The position numbers and the translations under genes are program-made. Shown here piece by piece: positions 62,177-64,000 of a stretch of 64,000 bases of DNA. The stretch is from Suilimivivens sp963618065 (GTDB taxonomy: Bacteria; Bacillota; Clostridia; Lachnospirales; Lachnospiraceae), in the NCBI GenBank assembly GCA_963618065.1, contig CAVERH010000009.1:6301-70300 (forward strand), in the 5' to 3' direction. The notes beneath the pieces were generated by a model. That model was given only the letters and a program-made list of their open reading frames with translations. It had not been told where the DNA came from and made no database searches. Each line of letters starts with the position of its first letter. Within the stretch, counting starts at the first letter, position 1.

Positions 62177-63118
62177 ATGAAATATGTAGTTCGCAAAATA
62201 CTGACAATGATATTGACACTGTTAGCGGTGACATTTTTTGTGTTTCTGTCCTTCCATGTCATTTCAGGGGATCCGGCCTCTTCTATGCTTGGAACAGAAG
62301 CAACACCGCAGAAGGTCGCTGCGCTGCGGGAAGAGCTTGGATTAAATGATCCGGTGCTTGTCCAGTATGGAAGATGGGTTGCAGGACTTCTTCATGGAGA
62401 CATGGGAACCTCTTACAGTTACCGGATACCGGTTGCCGGAATGGTTGCCAATAAGATTCCGGTGACGATTACACTGACTCTGATGGCGTTTGTACTGATG
62501 GTGGTGATTTCGATTCCACTTGGCATTTATACGGCAAAGCATGAGGGCAGCATCGTGGATCGTGTGATTTATATCATCAATCAGATTATTATGGCGATTC
62601 CCCCGTTCTTTTCGGGAATCCTGATCACCCTTTTATTTGGAAGAATTTTTAAGCTGTTTACGCCGGGGGGATACGTTTCTTATGAAAAGGACTTTGCAGG
62701 CTTTGTCGGTTATCTCTTTTTCCCGGCAGTAGCAATTGCACTTCCGAAAGCTGCGATGGCTGTGAAGCTTCTTCGAAGCTCCGTAATTAAAGAAGCGAAG
62801 CTGGATTATGTGCGTACCGCATACAGCCGCGGAAACAGGACGAATGATGTTTTATATAAGCATGTATTAAAGAATGCATTGATTCCGGTGGTGACCTTCT
62901 TAGGGATGGCACTTGCGGATATGATTGCAGGAAGTATTATTATTGAGCAGGTTTTCAGTATTCCGGGACTGGGAAGAATTCTGCTGACCTCGATTTCAAA
63001 CAGAGACTATCCGGTTGTCATGGCTGTGATTGTCTGCATTGCAGTTCTGGTACTTGTGGTGAATATGGCTGTCGATCTGATCTATGGACTGATTGATCCC
63101 AGAATTACAGTAGAGTAG
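62177..63118 (+). CDS. ABC transporter permease, DppB/OppB type
   Basis: 313 residues, six helices. N-terminal helix 'VVRKILTMILTLLAVTFFVFLSFHVISGDPA', then the permease loop 'AYSRGNRTNDVLYKHVLKNALIPVV' (EAA-like) and 'DLIYGLIDPRI', all typical of the DppB family. It pairs with the DppC-type protein encoded 9 bp downstream. The fixed PVGD-type periplasmic loop is present. Confidence 0.93.
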   Translation: MKYVVRKILTMILTLLAVTFFVFLSFHVISGDPASSMLGTEATPQKVAALREELGLNDPVLVQYGRWVAGLLHGDMGTSYSYRIPVAGMVANKIPVTITLTLMAFVLMVVISIPLGIYTAKHEGSIVDRVIYIINQIIMAIPPFFSGILITLLFGRIFKLFTPGGYVSYEKDFAGFVGYLFFPAVAIALPKAAMAVKLLRSSVIKEAKLDYVRTAYSRGNRTNDVLYKHVLKNALIPVVTFLGMALADMIAGSIIIEQVFSIPGLGRILLTSISNRDYPVVMAVIVCIAVLVLVVNMAVDLIYGLIDPRITVE

Positions 63119-63127
63119 GGTGAGAGA

Positions 63128-63934
63128 ATGAAAAATGTAAAGAAAAATTACAATTTAATTCTTGGCGGGACGATCACTGTAGTGATGCTTCTCCTGATTC
63201 TGACCGGCTTTTTCTGGACGCCTTATGATCCGGAGACCATGGATGCTGCGAATAAGTTTGCAGGGATTTCCCCGGCACATCCTCTTGGATGTGATAATTT
63301 TGGAAGAGATATATTAAGCAGGGTGATGAAGGGGGCAGGAACCACATTTCTTGTTGCACTTGGAACTGTGCTGATCGGAACGGTGTTTGGTGTCCTGATC
63401 GGGGCATTCACCGGCTATTTTGGAGGAACCATCGATGAAATCCTGATGCGGATCATCGATGCTGTTTTTGCATTTCCGAGCATTTTACTGGCACTTGTAT
63501 TCATTTCGCTTCTCGAAACAGGAACCTATCAGGTGGTGATTGCACTTGGTATTGCCTTTATTCCCAGTTTTTCAAGAATTGTACGAAGTGAATTCCTGAA
63601 ATATAAAAATATGGACTATGTGAAGAACGCGCGCCTGCAGGGGGCATCCCATCTGCGGATTATGTTTGTGCATATTCTGCCAAACACGGTAAGCGTGCTG
63701 TTATCCTCCGTTATGATTGGATTTAATAATGCAGTTCTGGCCGAGGCCGGAATGAGCTTTTTGGGAATTGGTGTGCAGCCTCCGGCACCGAGCCTTGGAC
63801 GCATGCTTTCTGAGGCGCAGAGCTTCCTGTTCCGTGTGCCGAACTATGCACTGGGACCGGGATGTGCCATTATTCTGATGGTGCTTGGATTCAGTCTGTT
63901 GAGTGACGGATTGAAGAGGGAGCAGGGCCGGTAA
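63128..63934 (+). CDS. ABC transporter permease, DppC/OppC type
   Basis: 268 residues, about six helices. 'HPLGCDNFGRDILSRVMKGAGTTF' and the EAA loop 'NARLQGASHLRIMFVHILPNTVSVLLS' with 'EAGMSFLGIGVQPPAPSLGRML' are the DppC hallmarks. It completes the membrane channel. ATPase genes are expected beyond 64000. Confidence 0.93.
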   Translation: MKNVKKNYNLILGGTITVVMLLLILTGFFWTPYDPETMDAANKFAGISPAHPLGCDNFGRDILSRVMKGAGTTFLVALGTVLIGTVFGVLIGAFTGYFGGTIDEILMRIIDAVFAFPSILLALVFISLLETGTYQVVIALGIAFIPSFSRIVRSEFLKYKNMDYVKNARLQGASHLRIMFVHILPNTVSVLLSSVMIGFNNAVLAEAGMSFLGIGVQPPAPSLGRMLSEAQSFLFRVPNYALGPGCAIILMVLGFSLLSDGLKREQGR

Positions 63935-64000
63935 GAAGAAATAAGGTAACTATTCAGTACAGGTCGAAGCATTTGCTGCTGAGACCGTAAGAACATGATT
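63935..64000. other. Right edge of the window, non-coding
   Basis: 66 bp with no gene start seen. It contains GTAACTATTCAG (63946-63957), a short motif that recurs in other intergenic gaps of this window. Confidence 0.5.

Noticed and set aside
1..64000. tRNA, rRNA, prophage or insertion sequence transposase genes
   Set aside because: None were recognised on either strand when reading the window.

Overview
The window looks like chromosomal DNA of an anaerobic, endospore-forming, Gram-positive member of Clostridia, most likely Lachnospiraceae. The evidence is gene content: SpoIIGA/SigE/SigG, a SCIFF peptide with its radical SAM maturase, a fused SecDF, a YmxH/YlmC protein, class B PBPs of the FtsI/SpoVD type, and promoters with TTGACA-like/TATAAT-like boxes 17 bp apart. 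GC content is moderate. I cannot assign genus or species from the sequence alone. Almost every gene is a recognisable core gene; accessory-looking DNA is limited to 2486-4957 and to intergenic repeats.

Layout. 1-2485: 3' end of relA/spoT, a metallo-beta-lactamase-fold hydrolase and hemZ. 2833-4599: a secreted GAGIGGG-repeat protein with atypical codon use, then a lipoprotein. 5642-10025: a membrane acyltransferase followed by two tandem, clearly duplicated SpoIIE/RsbU-type phosphatases, with ATGA overlaps. 10152-14659: a TetR regulator, a two-subunit ABC exporter and a GIY-YIG protein; a repeated GTTAGYGT-type operator lies in front of both the regulator and the exporter. 14765-18187: a second TetR, DegV and small membrane proteins. 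18318-26631: CNNM/CorC-like transporter, SCIFF (scfA) and its maturase (scfB), secDF, recJ and a 1-phosphofructokinase-type kinase.

26933-41225 is a long housekeeping run: murE, priA, def, fmt, a YugP-type zinc protease, rsmB, rlmN, the PP2C phosphatase/PASTA kinase pair, rsgA, ychF and lgt. 41431-54712 is the division and cell wall (dcw) cluster: mraZ, rsmH, ftsL, two class B PBPs, mraY, murD, ftsW/spoVE, murA, divIB, ftsZ. murE is outside it; murF, murG, murC and murB are not in the window. 55397-58238 is the sporulation sigma block: spoIIGA, sigE, ymxH (opposite strand) and sigG, behind a Spo0A-type promoter. 58538-63934 holds a sodium-pumping decarboxylase beta subunit with a tiny OadG-like partner, nrdR, and a peptide/nickel ABC transporter (binding protein and two permeases) that continues past the window edge.

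The most interesting non-coding signals are: a ~215-nt multibranched inverted-repeat element between ftsZ and spoIIGA, next to a perfect 115-bp tandem duplication made of ~44-nt palindromes that recur after secDF; a structured leader ending in a terminator in front of the decarboxylase gene (riboswitch-like, class not identified); a 16-bp terminator-like hairpin that swallows the ribosome binding site of the second PBP gene; and a pair of NrdR-box-like sites 31 bp apart with no ribonucleotide reductase gene beside them. All functional calls rest on motif recognition by eye; no database search was run.
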